64,000 nt of DNA from Labia minor (taxonomy: Eukaryota > Arthropoda > Insecta > Dermaptera > Spongiphoridae). The stretch lies in NCBI GenBank assembly GCA_963082975.1, contig OY720350.1:24461875-24525874 (forward strand), in the 5' to 3' direction. Below are positions 1 to 11,636 of this stretch, one piece after another; the first letter of the stretch is position 1, and each line of letters begins with the position of its first letter. Both the position numbers and the translations under genes were made by a program. The notes under the pieces were generated by a model. The model was given only the letters and a program-made list of their open reading frames with translations, searched no databases and was not told where the DNA came from.

Positions 1-79
1 ATATATTATTAAAAATAAATATTTTTAATTTTATTTCGAAATTTATTTTATTTTAAAATATTTTAAATATAAAAAAAAT

Positions 80-262
80 ATTGAAGTAAAATTGATGACG
101 TCACACCCATATATAATTTTCAATTAAGAAATTAATAATGAAGCTGTAAGTTTCAAGAGATGTGATCAATAAAACTCAATTTTTCTTTATAAATACTATA
201 TCTAGTGTGAATTTGAAAAAAATCGTTAGAGCGGTTTTTGAGAACCAATGGTTATATATATA
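80..262 (-). repeat. Diverged repeat relic related to HINE family 2 (left part)
   Basis: This AT-rich stretch carries GATGACGTCA and a GTGTGAATTTGAAAAAAATC block. The same order of blocks occurs at 36050-36270 (minus) and inverted at 53925-54270. The repeat continues at 2574 after the hAT-like insertion, where ACAATTTTAGCTAGCATAAT matches a similar block near 36239. The core shared with HINE family 2 is the region around the ATGACGTCA motif. It is old and has no clear termini, so the family assignment is tentative. Confidence 0.45.
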
Positions 263-861
263 CAGTGGCGCAACCAGGGGGGGGGGTTTGGGGGTTAAAA
301 CCCCCCCCAGGAGAGAAAAAAATATAAAATGCTGTATATTATGTACTATATTACAAATAGTAAAGACAAAATAATCCTTCTTTTTATTTGAAAAAAAAAA
401 TAATTCTTAAAGTATAACTTAGTGTATAATAAGTAAGTTTATTTTATTTTAAAAAAATTTTAACAAAAATAAAAATTGCTTACTTTTTCTTATAAGAAAT
501 AAAAAATTATTTTATTATTTCTCCTAAATCATAAAAAACAAAAGACTTTATATAAGATTACTAGATGATTGTGAAATTCTCCAATTTAACTATTATTTAA
601 ATATCTTATAATAATAAATAAAAATATTACTCAAATTCTAAATATTTTTTATTAATAATACATTAATACATTAATTGCTAATTTCATAAAAATTATGAAG
701 CGAAGACTAATTTTTTCAAAATAAAAACGGGAAATAAAGGAAAAAATCCCTAAAACCGAAAAATCCCCAAAAGCCCATATCCATTTTTACCTAAACTTAA
801 TAATAAAGGAGTTATTTATAAAAAACCTACTTTAAGATTTCGTCCGCCCGTAGTGGCAGGA

Positions 862-2062
862 TATTTTGAAAGAAATCATGTAAAAATCCCTAAATGCAAA
901 TATCCCTAAAAGAATAAATCCATAAATAAAAATATCGCTGACTGAAAAAATCACTTTAAACAAATTTTTTCATCTTTGTATTAATTTTAATTGTGTCTCA
1001 GAAAATTAAATCACAAGGTGAGCACATGACACCCAGTTGCCTGAGATACGACCTCCCAAGGAGGTAATCGGGCCTGGACCGAAAGTAGGGAAAAATAGGC
1101 CCAAAAATACATACATAGGGCCCACACACATAATTTTTCCAAAAAATAGGGGTGTCAAATTCGTATGTAAAAAAAAGGGAATTTACTCAAATTCCGTTTA
1201 TTAGCATACGTTTTAATAGCTTAATGATTCCAAATACAAAATACACCATTTGCACCGTATACTTAACCAGGGAATATATAACGCAATTTGTGAAATTTAC
1301 TATCATCAGAGGTTGTCTTTTTCATTTTGCTCAATGCATTTATAGAAACATCAAATCAATGCCAGAAGTTTTGAAGCTCCATAATAATAATCCTGACAAC
1401 TCCACTCATTTACGAACTCTTGCAGCTTTGGTTTTGGTACCACCATCAAAAGTCATGGTAGCCTACCAAGCAAGCATTAGCTGGACGACCAACAGGGTAA
1501 AACTTCGTGATCTTTAATCTTACTTCGAGCGCACTTGGCTAGGTGAACAATTTTTGGCTGGCTTGGCTTTTATGACCTCGAATTCGACATTGAAACATTG
1601 GAACATCTACGATGCCACTTTGATGGGTTTGCCTCTAAGAAACAAAGCATTGGAAGGTTACAACAATGCTCTTCGTTCACGCTTAGGAGGTTATAAGACA
1701 TCAGTATGGGACTTGATTAAGCAAATCCATATTGAGCATAACCTTATCTCTTTGGAAATCTGTTGTGATGTTCGTGGTAAGAAGCCTGATCCACCAAGGA
1801 AACGATTCAGCGACTCGCATGATGAGGTTCTGACCATAATGAAGGCAAACCATGAAAAATGGGACGCTAAAAAACCAGATGGAACAGATGTGATGACATC
1901 AAGCATGATGTATAACTACCTCATTCAAGTCTCTTCGGCTATTCATTATTAAATAAGTAAAAAAAAATTAGGGAAATTTATTATTTAGGGATTTATTCTT
2001 TTAGGGATATTTGCATTTAGGGATTTTTTCTTAGGGATTTTTACATGATTTCTTTCAAAATA
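862..2062 (+). mobile_element. Mutator-like (MULE) element nested in the hAT-like element
   Basis: About 80 bp at each end are inverted copies. The left end reads TATTTTGAAAGAAATCATG, and the right end contains CATGATTTCTTTCAAAATA. Both arms contain repeated AAATCCCTAAA-type units, with minor indels between arms. The transposase remnant at 1287-1952 fills the interior. I found no matching 9-bp target duplication (flanks GTGGCAGGA and GACTAAAAG), so the exact ends or the age are uncertain. Long terminal inverted repeats around this transposase type are expected of MULEs. Confidence 0.6.
1287..1952 (+). pseudogene. MULE-type transposase fragment, broken
   Basis: Two open segments carry the C-terminal part of a MULE-like transposase. 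The first (to 1517) contains RGCLFHFAQCIYRNI followed by LRTLAALVLVPPSKV, matching the GC-F/H-F-Q-Y pattern and the ALAFVP motif of the MULE domain end. The second (1554-1952) contains WNIYDATLMGLPLRN and LEGYNNALRSRLGG, then a basic PPRKRF segment, as in the zinc-finger-containing MULE transposases found in many arthropods. Stops separate the segments, and the N-terminal catalytic half is absent, so it cannot encode an active enzyme. A nuclear DDE-type cut-and-paste recombinase was the ancestral function. The assignment is from motifs by eye. Confidence 0.65.
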
Positions 2063-2573
2063 GACTAAAAGCTTTCGAAATCCAATCCCCGCCCATCATT
2101 CCCAAAAAAAAACATCTAAATATCAAATTTCAAGACAATATCTCATTTTGTTTAGACGTAATCTTGGTAACGAGCCGGTTTAAAAATTTTTTTTTGCAGT
2201 TTTGGATTCAGAACCGTCTGAAAAGTGGAAATCTCGAAGAATCTCGGAGCAAAAATTTTCAAAATTTTCCGATCATCGTATAAGCTATCCTTATTTCATG
2301 AGGAAAGCTAAAATGATTTACTTATAGCTGGAAAAAAATATTTTCTTTCTAAAACTGTGAATACGAGTAAATAAAATACCAAATTAAATTTTTTTGCCGG
2401 ATTTTGTAAAATCAGTGTTTCATTTACAAAACTTTTTTAAATATTTAATATAAAAAAAAATCTTAATGAAAATTTGTCTTTGAGAGAGCCCGGGGGGGGG
2501 GGGGGGTGCCATATAGGAAGGTGGAGCGGCTAGTCAAAACCCCCCCCAGAATCAAATCCTGGTTGCGCCACTG

Positions 2574-4135
2574 ATATATATACAATTTTAGCTAGCATAA
2601 TAAGATTAGATAATAGGTCAGTAAAGAGAATGTATAGATTAAATATTTACACTGAAGAAGAGAATGATGTTCTCAAAACATTAAACATTTATCTTATAAA
2701 TTTATAATTTATTTAAAAACTACATAAATAAATAAATAAAAATAATTTAATTTAAATAAATAAACAATTATGCATTTTCGATTAGTATTATTAAATACAT
2801 TTGATGATTATAATATTAATTCAATTTAAAATTGAAGAAAAAAAACTTTAGTAAATTTGATTTAACTTATCCATACAATTTCAAATCATATTAAAATATT
2901 TTAATTAATTGTAATATACCTACTCCCTATTTTTATTCCTTATTTTAAATCATTAAAATCAAAAATAGTTTATTTTAATCAATTTTTTAATACAAAATAC
3001 AAAAAAAAATAATAATAATATTAAATTTTTTTAAACTTTTTTAATTAATGATTTTTAATCTACTCAAACGAAAAAAAGGAAGAACTCAAATTAATTTTAA
3101 ATATATATATATATATAGTATGTACATTCCTCTTTAGAAATAATATTTACTTATTCTATTAGAAAATAAATTTACACAATGAAAAAAAAAATATTTTTTC
3201 AATATCTTTTATAATTTATTTATACGTTTACGTTTACGTTTAATGTAAATCAAAGAGATTTGTGGAGCTTCAACCTTCCTCTTCCCCACCAAGATTATAC
3301 ATACGTTTAAATACAATAATATGGGGAATAAATAATATGAAAATTGGTAAAATAAAAATAAAATAATAAAAAATTCTAACTTTATACTTATATATATATT
3401 TAAGTATATAAATTATTATATACATATGTACAATATTGCTTATTATAAGATTCTATTAATAAAAATATTCTATTGCTTCATTATACATTATACTTTTCTG
3501 ATAAATCAAATTTCTTTCATATAAAATTGATGTATTCTAAGATGAAGGTAACAAAACACCCATATTAATAGCATCATAAAAGTGAAGAAATATTTAGTAT
3601 AATATATATATATGAGAATATAGGTATATATTATTAGTATATTTATAGTATGCCAAGATAATATTAACGTGTGATTTTATAATCCGTATCAATGAAGGAA
3701 GGTAAAGGCGTAGAATGATTGGAGAATAGTGAAGAAACCAAAAGAAAAATAATCAATGGTCTCAATTTTATTAAATATATGATAAGATTCAAAAATATTT
3801 TTTATATTTTTCTACCGCAACACATAATAATATATAATTTATTGATCTTTTTTTATTTCATATTTTAAATTTTTTTATTATCTCAACCTAAGATCATTCA
3901 ATTAGGGCGAACGTAGTAAAGAATTTATATTCGGAAGTTTTAAGATGATTGAAATCAGGAATATATATTGAATTTAATTAATTGAAGTGAAGAGAAGGAA
4001 AAGTCTGGTGACTTAATCGATCTTGGATCTTAAAGATTAGTTTAAATTTTCATTTTTCTAAAAGGATATATATAATTAGAAATCATCAATTCTAGTAATA
4101 TTTATCTAATCAAAAACATACCTGTTAAAAAGGGG
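2574..4135. other. Repeat relic tail then AT-rich sequence without a recognised gene
   Basis: The first ~50 bases complete the relic interrupted by the hAT-like insertion. The rest is AT-rich with short AT runs and small inverted patches. Nothing codon-like was seen on either strand. Confidence 0.5.
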
Positions 4136-4640
4136 GCCAAGTTCCTATCGGCTATTTGTTTGCCTAAAAAAGGGTTCAAATCCATCCCAATACCAAGTTT
4201 AGATGCACTTTAAAATCAATCATAATCATTTTCATCAACAGCCTGATCCACTGGTAAACAAACATTTGGCATTCCCAAGAATCGCCACCACACCCAGTCC
4301 TCCGCCTCCTGCATCCAGGCACGCCACTTTATTCGCGTCAACGGTCCATCTGGCCGAAATTCACTTTATCATACACCCAACTTAAAATATGGTATAGTTG
4401 TTAAAATACGTAGGTACTTGGTTTAAAATATCTAAAATTATAATACTTGGAAATTTGAACTTGGCATACTACTTTATTTCTAGTATATGACTACGTAGAT
4501 AAAATTTTATCTCTGTACTTGCAATAGACACTGAGATACAGGGGGGTCAAAAGTGACTCCAAACCATTCGTGTAAATATACTTACGGCATGCGCGGCTTG
4601 CTGGAACTTGGCCGGCGCACTGCCGTGCGCATAGATATCT
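4136..4640. other. Patches of balanced base composition, possible old transposon debris
   Basis: Two patches stand out from the AT background. At 4250-4380, read on the minus strand, a short run resembles the W-rich end of a LINE reverse transcriptase (AWMQEAEDWVWWRFLG), but the frame is too short to be sure. At 4540-4625 a GC-rich piece follows GATACAGGGGGGTC, which could be a transposon end. Neither could be assigned to a family. Confidence 0.25.
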
Positions 4641-5392
4641 CTTTTATCTGAATGAAAATTTTGGCGGTTGTTTATTTTATTTTATGTGAAGAATTTGTTT
4701 TCCCTAAAAAAATAATTTAATTATTTATTATAATAAAAATTCAATTTGAATTAAAAATTTTCTTACACTTGTTTTCTAAATTCTATGTGATTGTCAGAAA
4801 GCAATAAAGAAATTAAAAGTAAACAGATTTATTACAAAATAACAAAATAATTAATTTATTAATTCAATTAATTAATTAATCAGTAACATTATCATTATAA
4901 GTTTGTACTATATATATTTAAATATATAATATTTTATTGTATTTTTATATTTTTATTTGTCCATTAAATTTTAATTATAATTAACAATAAAAATAAATTT
5001 ATGTATTTTTTAAACAACTTTAATAAATAATTATATTTACATATGTAAGAAAAAAATAACATTCTAAAAAAATATTAATTTTTTTATGATTCTTGAAATC
5101 TAAGGATAATTTAATTAAGTCAAAAACTTTTATTTTATTATTAATTTCTTCAATCATTATTAAAAATTTTTTATCTTAATGAGATTTGAACTGTTATTCG
5201 CAAGTTCAGTACATAATTCAAGTCTTTACCATAAGAATTAAAATTATTATAATGTTATTGTGATATAATTATATTCAAGAATTGAATTAACTTTATATTT
5301 CTATACAACTAAAGTATTTTTAGTTTCAAAAAGCATTCTAATTTATATGAACTGTTTGTTTAAACAATAAATATAGCATAATTTGAATTACA
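4641..5392. other. AT-rich, nothing recognised
   Basis: Simple AT-rich sequence without an ORF or repeat that I could support. Confidence 0.5.
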
Positions 5393-5400
5393 CTATAAAA

Positions 5401-5699
5401 CAGGGCTTCTTAAACTGTGGGTCGCGACCCCCAGGGGGGTCGCGAGACTACTGAAAGGGGGTCGCAAAGATCTGATACTTTTGAATCATTATAAATAAAA
5501 TTTTAAAATTATTAAATTATATATATGTGAAATGAATGGGTATGTATTCTTTAATCCTTATTTTATTTACATTGTAAAATAGTGCGATATTACATCTACA
5601 TCTACGGTTAATATATATTTCATTATATGGAGGAGGGGGTCGTTTAAAATTTCTGAAGCTTGAAGAGGGTCACTGTATAAAAAAGTTTAAGAAGTCCTG
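5401..5699. mobile_element. hAT non-autonomous element (299 bp) with perfect 8-bp target duplication
   Basis: Terminal inverted repeats CAGGGCTTCTTAAACT and AGTTTAAGAAGTCCTG bound the element, followed inside by the GTGGGTCGCGACCCC hairpin that is common in hAT elements. The target duplication CTATAAAA is present at 5393-5400 and 5700-5707. There is no coding capacity, so it must have been moved by a hAT transposase encoded elsewhere. Confidence 0.9.
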
Positions 5700-5775
5700 C
5701 TATAAAATATTAAATAATAAAAATTATATAAATAAATTAAAATATTTTTACATTTCTAATTGGTTATCTATTTTT

Positions 5776-6061
5776 ACTATCTCGCCAGTATATAACTGAT
5801 ATATATATATATAGAATTTCAGCTAAATTGAATCGCTGAATCGCTGGAATTAATTTTTTTAAATTTTTTAACACGTTGACTGCCCATCACGCGCCAGCAC
5901 GTGACGTGGTGTCAACAACAAAGAGCCAAACTCGTCCTGGTTTAATAAATATTATTTATTAATTATAATTTATAATTTAATTAATTAAATTTGATTTAAA
6001 CATAATATAGGTTAATTAATCCAATTTAAATTTGCGAGATAGTCGAGTGGAGACACTCCAG
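5776..6061 (+). mobile_element. HINE family 1, short internally deleted copy
   Basis: It begins ACTATCTCGC, and GCGAGATAGT is found near the 3' end, followed by the terminal stem-loop GAGTG-GAGA-CACTC and CAG. Compared with the full copies it lacks the block after the 5' end and the TG microsatellite. The 5' tip is joined almost directly to the TATAGAATTTCAGC block. Flanking T runs agree with insertion between T residues. Non-coding. Confidence 0.85.
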
Positions 6062-7847
6062 ATTTTTTATAATATATATATATATAAATTCGTTCTGGTG
6101 AACCTAAAATCTCTACATCTACTCTCGGTCACACAGGCAAAGAATACCAAAAAATAACCTCCTTAAAAATTCTTTTAAAAATGGCGACAAAAAGGACGCC
6201 AAAATGTTGAGACTCAAACGTAATAACCCAGAAATAATTTCTCATAATATATATATATATATATATAATTAAATATAATAGATTAGAGGTGTTAGTGCAA
6301 ATAGCAGTAAAACATAAGCTTTAGTAATAATACTTTCTAACTTATTTTTCAACCAATGAGTCGACTCTATAAATCCATTATATATTTCCTGATCAACCAA
6401 TATCATTATATTATATTTTGTACAAATAAATAAATTAATTGATCAATTATAAAAAGAAAAAAAAAATATTGTAATTTTTATTGAAACATTATTTTTTATT
6501 GTTGCACATCGGAAAATTTCTAATAGGGAATCGATAACATATCTTCTATAACTATGTTTTCGAGTGAATGGTTAGTAGAGAAAGAATTGGCGACGAGTCG
6601 GGCCCGATCTTTCTAATAGCCTTGATAGTTGATAAATATAAAAAAAAAAATAGAAAATAAAAAATAATTTAAGAAAAAAATCCCAAAACCACTTCCTATG
6701 CAAAAGAGATTTTAGTAATTTAAATAAAATTTCATTTGAAAATTGATTCGCAATTTGCAATTTTAGAATATAAATATTAGAAAATGCCCGCCCCTCAATT
6801 AACGTCCTCCTCCATTTAAAGTGACTTAAATTAGTATACAACGTTGATTGATAATTTTTTGTAATTTATCGGTTTGGTTACGAATAACAACAGCAACAAA
6901 ATAAAAAAAAAAATTGAGATTAAAATTATATATTAAAATCAAATGCAAAAAAAATGTTAAGTTGGAGGGGGGATGAGAGAGGGAGGAGGGGTAAAGAAAC
7001 CTGAATTTTTGCTTGAAATCTAATGATTTTGCTTAAAATGACATGGATTAGTCTTTTAAACGAATTTATGAACTCTTTAAATGGAGTGAGAGTAAATTAA
7101 TCTATTAAAAATATATAAAATATGAAAAGAAAGGTGAAATGTTGCTAGTTAAATTTATTTAACCTAATTAGAATAATCTAATAGCTAATTATATATTGAA
7201 TATAAGCCATATTGGAGATTTTGACTGTTATTAATCATAATTATTATATCATTTATAAAATTTGTTAAATTTAATTAACTCAAAAATATTTAAATCTATA
7301 CATATAGATTATACTTAATACTTTTTCTGTGCCTTAATCTAATTCTAGTTATTATAAATATTTTTATATTATTAATTATTAAAATTTTCTATTAATGTTT
7401 TTACTTAGAATATCTATTATTTACTACTACTGCTATCCGATAATTATCATTTTTATTTAATATATTGAAATATCAAAATTATATTCATAAAGTGAATTTG
7501 GTGTTTCCCAAATTATGTTGTTACAATCTTAATGCGCATAAATAAAATATATCAATAACAACTTCTAGTGTTGGATTAAAAATAATTCTTATTTCATTTC
7601 TTTTATTATTAAAAGTTTAATTTCAGTTTAAATAATTTATCAAACTATTTCAACAAGTGATTAAAATATATTAATTTTAAAATTACTAATACATTAAAAG
7701 CATAATGAAATGAAGAATATCCCTTTCAATTTACATTTTGATATTAATTAAAGTTAATAATATCATTTCAAATCAGCTGTCATGTTTATTCTTTCATTAA
7801 TCCACTCATCACCGTGTAAAAAATATCCTCAATGTTAATAATAAATA
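6062..7847. other. AT-rich, no gene recognised
   Basis: It contains AT microsatellites (near 6075 and 6250) and a G-rich patch at 6965-6995. An 89-codon minus-strand open frame at 6572-6841 has no recognisable motif and the composition of background, so it is not called. Confidence 0.5.
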
Positions 7848-8407
7848 TACGAGGTGTGTCTAAAAAGTTCGGTGAATGGTATGATAAAAACATAAAAAGA
7901 GAATGTTAATTGTAAATACCTTTATTAACCGTTAAAATACTCTCCACTAGCCACAACACACTTCTGACAACGTGCGTATAACGCTTGAAAACTGTTGGAG
8001 AAGTCTTGATGTGGAATCGTTCTCAGAGTAGCCGTCACAACGTTCAGGCCGGCAATCCACAAGCAGGACACCAGAAAACACTGAACGTGTACAAGAGATG
8101 CTAACAAATGATCGGTGTTTGAATCTGCGACTAATAGCCGAAGAATTGGGTATTAGCTTAGATACAATAAGTAGTGTTTTCTGGTGTCCTGGTTGTGGAT
8201 TGCCGGCCTGAACGTTGTGACGGCTATTCTGAGAACAATTCCACATCAAGACTTCTCCAACAGTTTTCAAGCGTTATACGCATGTTGTCAGAAGTGTGTT
8301 GTGGCTAGTGGAGAGTATTTTAACGGTTAATAAAGGTATTTACAATTAACTTTCTCTTTTTATGTTTTTATCATACCATTCACCGAACTTTTTAGACAAG
8401 CCTCGTA
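7848..8407. mobile_element. Fold-back mariner deletion derivative, copy 1
   Basis: TACGAGGTGTGTCTAAAAAG at the left is answered by an inverted copy at the right (CTTTTTAGACAAGCCTCGTA), with TA at both edges as expected for Tc1/mariner targets. The inverted arms extend roughly 230 bp. Both encode the C-terminal tail of a mariner transposase, reading outward as CQKCVVASGEYFNG then stop. Between them lies a short helix-turn-helix fragment. The element is thus built from two inverted right ends around a piece of the N-terminal domain. A second copy with the same design lies at 51516-51890. Confidence 0.85.
8083..8175 (+). pseudogene. Mariner transposase helix-turn-helix fragment inside the fold-back
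   Basis: The plus frame reads ERVQEMLTNDRCLNLRLIAE then ELGISLDTIS without a stop. This matches the second helix-turn-helix of mariner transposases (the RRLTVRxIAEELGIS pattern). No catalytic domain follows. The reading frame runs into the right inverted arm at 8176. It is a relic with no independent function. Confidence 0.75.
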
Positions 8408-9092
8408 TATAACATTTTTCTTAAAATCTTACTCCTTTTCACTAACAAAAGGTATATAAAAATAATAATTTAATTTTTGTTATTATAAATTTTAAAATAT
8501 TTGGACGTTATATATATATATATATATATATATATAACTGTCATTAACAGTTAGTCAGACATAAAAACAAACAAAAACCTTATGTTTTAATTTAATAAAT
8601 AATAAAAACAAACCAAGGGGGTTCAAATTACTCTACGAAACAGCAATGTCATTTGGAGATAAAACTTTCACTATATATAATATTATAAGAAACTTTTCAA
8701 TCTTATTCCATTATATTAACTTAATCAAAAGTATAATACGAAAATCAAAATGGTTTTTACTTAATACTAATAAAAGCTTTACAAAGGATTCACCCTTCAC
8801 TTGAAAGTTTATTTTCCGCTACTTATTCTTTTACCTATTGATCTGTCAAGAACCGGTATTTTCATCTTCCAAATAAATTATATCCATTCTTTCATTAGAG
8901 AACTTTTACTTATGCAAATCTTATATTATTATATCATTACCTTAAATTATACTAGGATATAAATCAACAAAAAATAAATATAATTTTGTTATATTTATTA
9001 TATACCTACAAAAATTATTTATACAATATTTTATTAATAATATAAAATTGACCAAGATAGTAATGGATGAAAGAATGTGTTTGTAGAAAAAT
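8408..9092. other. AT-rich, TA microsatellite, no gene
   Basis: A TA dinucleotide tract occupies about 8509-8536. The rest is AT-rich with nothing recognised. Confidence 0.5.
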
Positions 9093-9578
9093 AAGTTGAC
9101 CTGTGGCCAGGTCCGAACCGACCGACCGGCTCAAAGGATTTTGATGAAATTGGGTATATTTACTTAAGGCATCATTATGATGAATTGATCAACTTTTGGT
9201 GCAAATCCGGAACCTGGAAAATAACCCTTCCCTTCCTATCGTCGATTGTTATTTTCACAACAAATTTCACATGAGGAGATTTTTTACATATCACCACGAA
9301 TCATGCACTTTGTATTGGTTTTATCCTCGAGAAAAATCATCTTTATTAGTTTTTTCTTAATTTAAAATTATATGACGTCATCCATTTATTCATGACGTCA
9401 CAGCCTGGTCTTACATATATATTATAAATAAAATAAAATTAAAAATATTTATGTTATATCCATATCTGTTTTTTATTACATTAATAGATATCTTAAAATT
9501 ATTTGAAATTGTTTCTGTAGCTGGAAATTAATTTACTTCAAACCGTCGGTCGGTTCGGACCTGGCCACAGGTCAACTT
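9093..9578 (+). mobile_element. HINE family 2, rearranged copy with inverted 3' ends at both sides
   Basis: The right end has the normal family 2 3' structure: CGTCGGTCGGT, then the stem-loop GACCTG-GCCA-CAGGTC and AACTTAT. The left end begins AAGTTGACCTGTGGCCAGGT, the reverse complement of that same 3' end, instead of the usual ACCGACCGACGATAG start. It then enters the body at the block GATTTTGATGAAATTGGGTA. The internal ATGACGTCAT motif is present. The double 3' end is unusual for rolling-circle elements. Confidence 0.8.
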
Positions 9579-11454
9579 ATTTAAGTTAATTTCTCAGAAT
9601 TTCCATAGAAACAAAATGTTTTTATGAAATCATAATCTTTTCCAAGACTATTTCTATTTCTGGATAATATGTCACGAAAACAATTCTGCATTTATTATTT
9701 TTATATTTTATTAAATAAATAAATATAAAGTATTTATGTGATGTTGTATAATGGAATCTATGATGGGCAAAATATCCTTAAGTTGAATATGTATTAAAAA
9801 AGTTTTATTATGATAGACACTTTATTTTTATATTTTGATGCATTCAGTGTTAAATTTACTTTAATAAGTAATTTTAGATAAAATTTTCTCAATTAATCTT
9901 AATAAGTTAAAACAGTCATTTTAATTATCATAGCACCCAAAATGAGATGTACTGAACGAGTTAAGTATTAGCTATATGGTTGGGGCCTTAGGGTGAAAAA
10001 CCACTTCCTTTATTCAAATGGCCAGAGGGATTTTTAAAGAAGTATGTACAATCACATCATAAATCAAATTTAAATTCTTCCTCTATAATAGTACAATTCA
10101 TTTACATAAGGAAAAAGAATGCATGGTGCCAATTCTAGTCACTTTACTTGGAATTTTTAATTCTTTTTTTTATTATTATTGAATATCGCAAGAAAAGTAA
10201 ATAAGGAATTGTATGGGATTTTGTTTAAAAATCCTTATTGTCGGTTCTTTCAATATCAAAATTTATTACCAATGAAATTGACCATTGTAAAAATTCCAGA
10301 TTCATTTCCTGGTCCACGTCTTCAATGATGCAAGTGAGCCTCTGGGTAATAAATCTCTCTTTAATGAAAAGAGACAAATCATAAAACAATCAAGTAATTA
10401 AGCGCATGTTGCATTTAAATTATATCCGATGCTGATTTAAATACAACTCTCGTTGTTGTTGTTATTAAGATTGAAGTTGTTCTTGTAAACGACTCGGCAA
10501 CATTTTATGTTTTAATGTAAAATTCATCAGGATCGAGTAAGTGAGTGACTGACAGATTGACCGGATGTTGATTGAGATTGATCCATTATTTAACTGGAGG
10601 GCCAATAACTTGATTCCCCTTCACTCATTCACTTTACATTATTCTTAGCCTATTATCATTTAATGGATTATGTGTGGGATTATAAATAGAAAATCTATAT
10701 TACTTAAAAAATAAAAATTATAATTTTAAAAAAAGTAATTATTTTTATACTCCCTCAATATAATATTAAAGAATATATAAAATAAATAAATAAATAAAAA
10801 TAAAACAATAAAGAAGTAAACGTCTACATATCATGAGGATCTACCCTGTGATTATGCAACCAAATTTTTTTTTATTTTTTCTTGTAAAGGTGCCTTAAAG
10901 AGTCTTCCACTAAAATAAAAAATTATATTCTTTGGACCCTTTATATTTTTGACATAAAATATATAATTGAACAATTCGTTTTTCGTTATTTATTTGGATT
11001 TTCATTTTATTATTTTATTATTTAGTTTAGTTGAATTTCCATTTGATTTTGATTTTTTCCTTTAATACTTGTGCAATAATTTAATACCAAAAAATTAATT
11101 AATTAACATTAAGTATTAAAATACAATTCTATTAATATTTTAAATGTGCCTTAATATATTCAAAGGATATTCATTTTAAATTTAATTTTTTATAATAATA
11201 TATAATATAATTAAATATTGACAATATCAAAAATAAATTGAAATAGTCAGCACATTTCTGGGTGACTTTTTCTATCTAACTATTATTTTGTGTTATGTTA
11301 TGTTATACTTTTCGTTGCAAGTTGATTTGGTAATCGTTGGTAGAAAATTAACAATTATTTTAAATGGCTGGTTTCACATTTTTTTCTTTTCATGAAAAAA
11401 ATAAAAAATAATTATGTAGGCCATAAAAAGGAAGGGGGAAATGTTACTGAATAA
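9579..11454. other. No gene recognised; partly balanced composition at 10290-10620
   Basis: Mostly AT-rich. At 10290-10620 the sequence is less AT-biased and non-repetitive, with CTCGTTGTTGTTGTTATT and other complex sequence. No frame with coding character was seen, so it may be regulatory or old debris. Confidence 0.4.
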
Positions 11455-11636
11455 ATCTACATACCTTTGAAGCTCTACGGAACTCCAAAGTTCATGGCCG
11501 CAGCAACCACATTTCTCCAAGTGTCCTTATCCTGAGCTATAACCACCAATATCCTATTCTCTCCCTCACGTCCCTTTCTACATTGTCCACCCACCGCATC
11601 CAAGCGAAAGTTTCCCAATTGGTCTCCCCACCAATT
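11455..11636 (-). pseudogene. LINE reverse-transcriptase C-terminus, part 1 (interrupted)
   Basis: Read on the minus strand it encodes pieces such as AWMRWVDNVERDVRER and, in another frame, AQDKDTWRNVVAAAMNFGVP followed by a stop. This is the RxRWxDxVxxD...W...AxDRxxWRxxVxxA ending common to many insect LINE ORF2 proteins. A frameshift separates the two pieces. A better preserved relative is at 63645-64000. The two share sequence across the insertion point, so the Tc-type element at 11637-12150 clearly landed in this LINE. Confidence 0.7.

Larger units (their letters stand above)
263..2573. mobile_element. hAT-like DNA transposon, non-autonomous, carrying a nested element
   Basis: The ends are inverted: CAGTGGCGCAACCAGG at the left and CCTGGTTGCGCCACTG at the right. 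This is the CAGTGGCG-type terminus typical of hAT elements. Runs of G and C follow both ends inside the element. The insertion lies in an AT dinucleotide tract, so the expected 8-bp target duplication (TATATATA/ATATATAT) cannot be defined to the base. No hAT transposase is visible. Most of the interior is the MULE at 862-2062 plus AT-rich filler. The related locus at 36050-36270 looks like the uninterrupted version of the host repeat. Confidence 0.7.

Noticed and set aside
7925..8270. Minus-strand frames in the fold-back mariner taken as host genes
   Set aside because: They read the transposase C-terminal arms of the element (CQKCVVASGEYFNG), so they are transposon relics.
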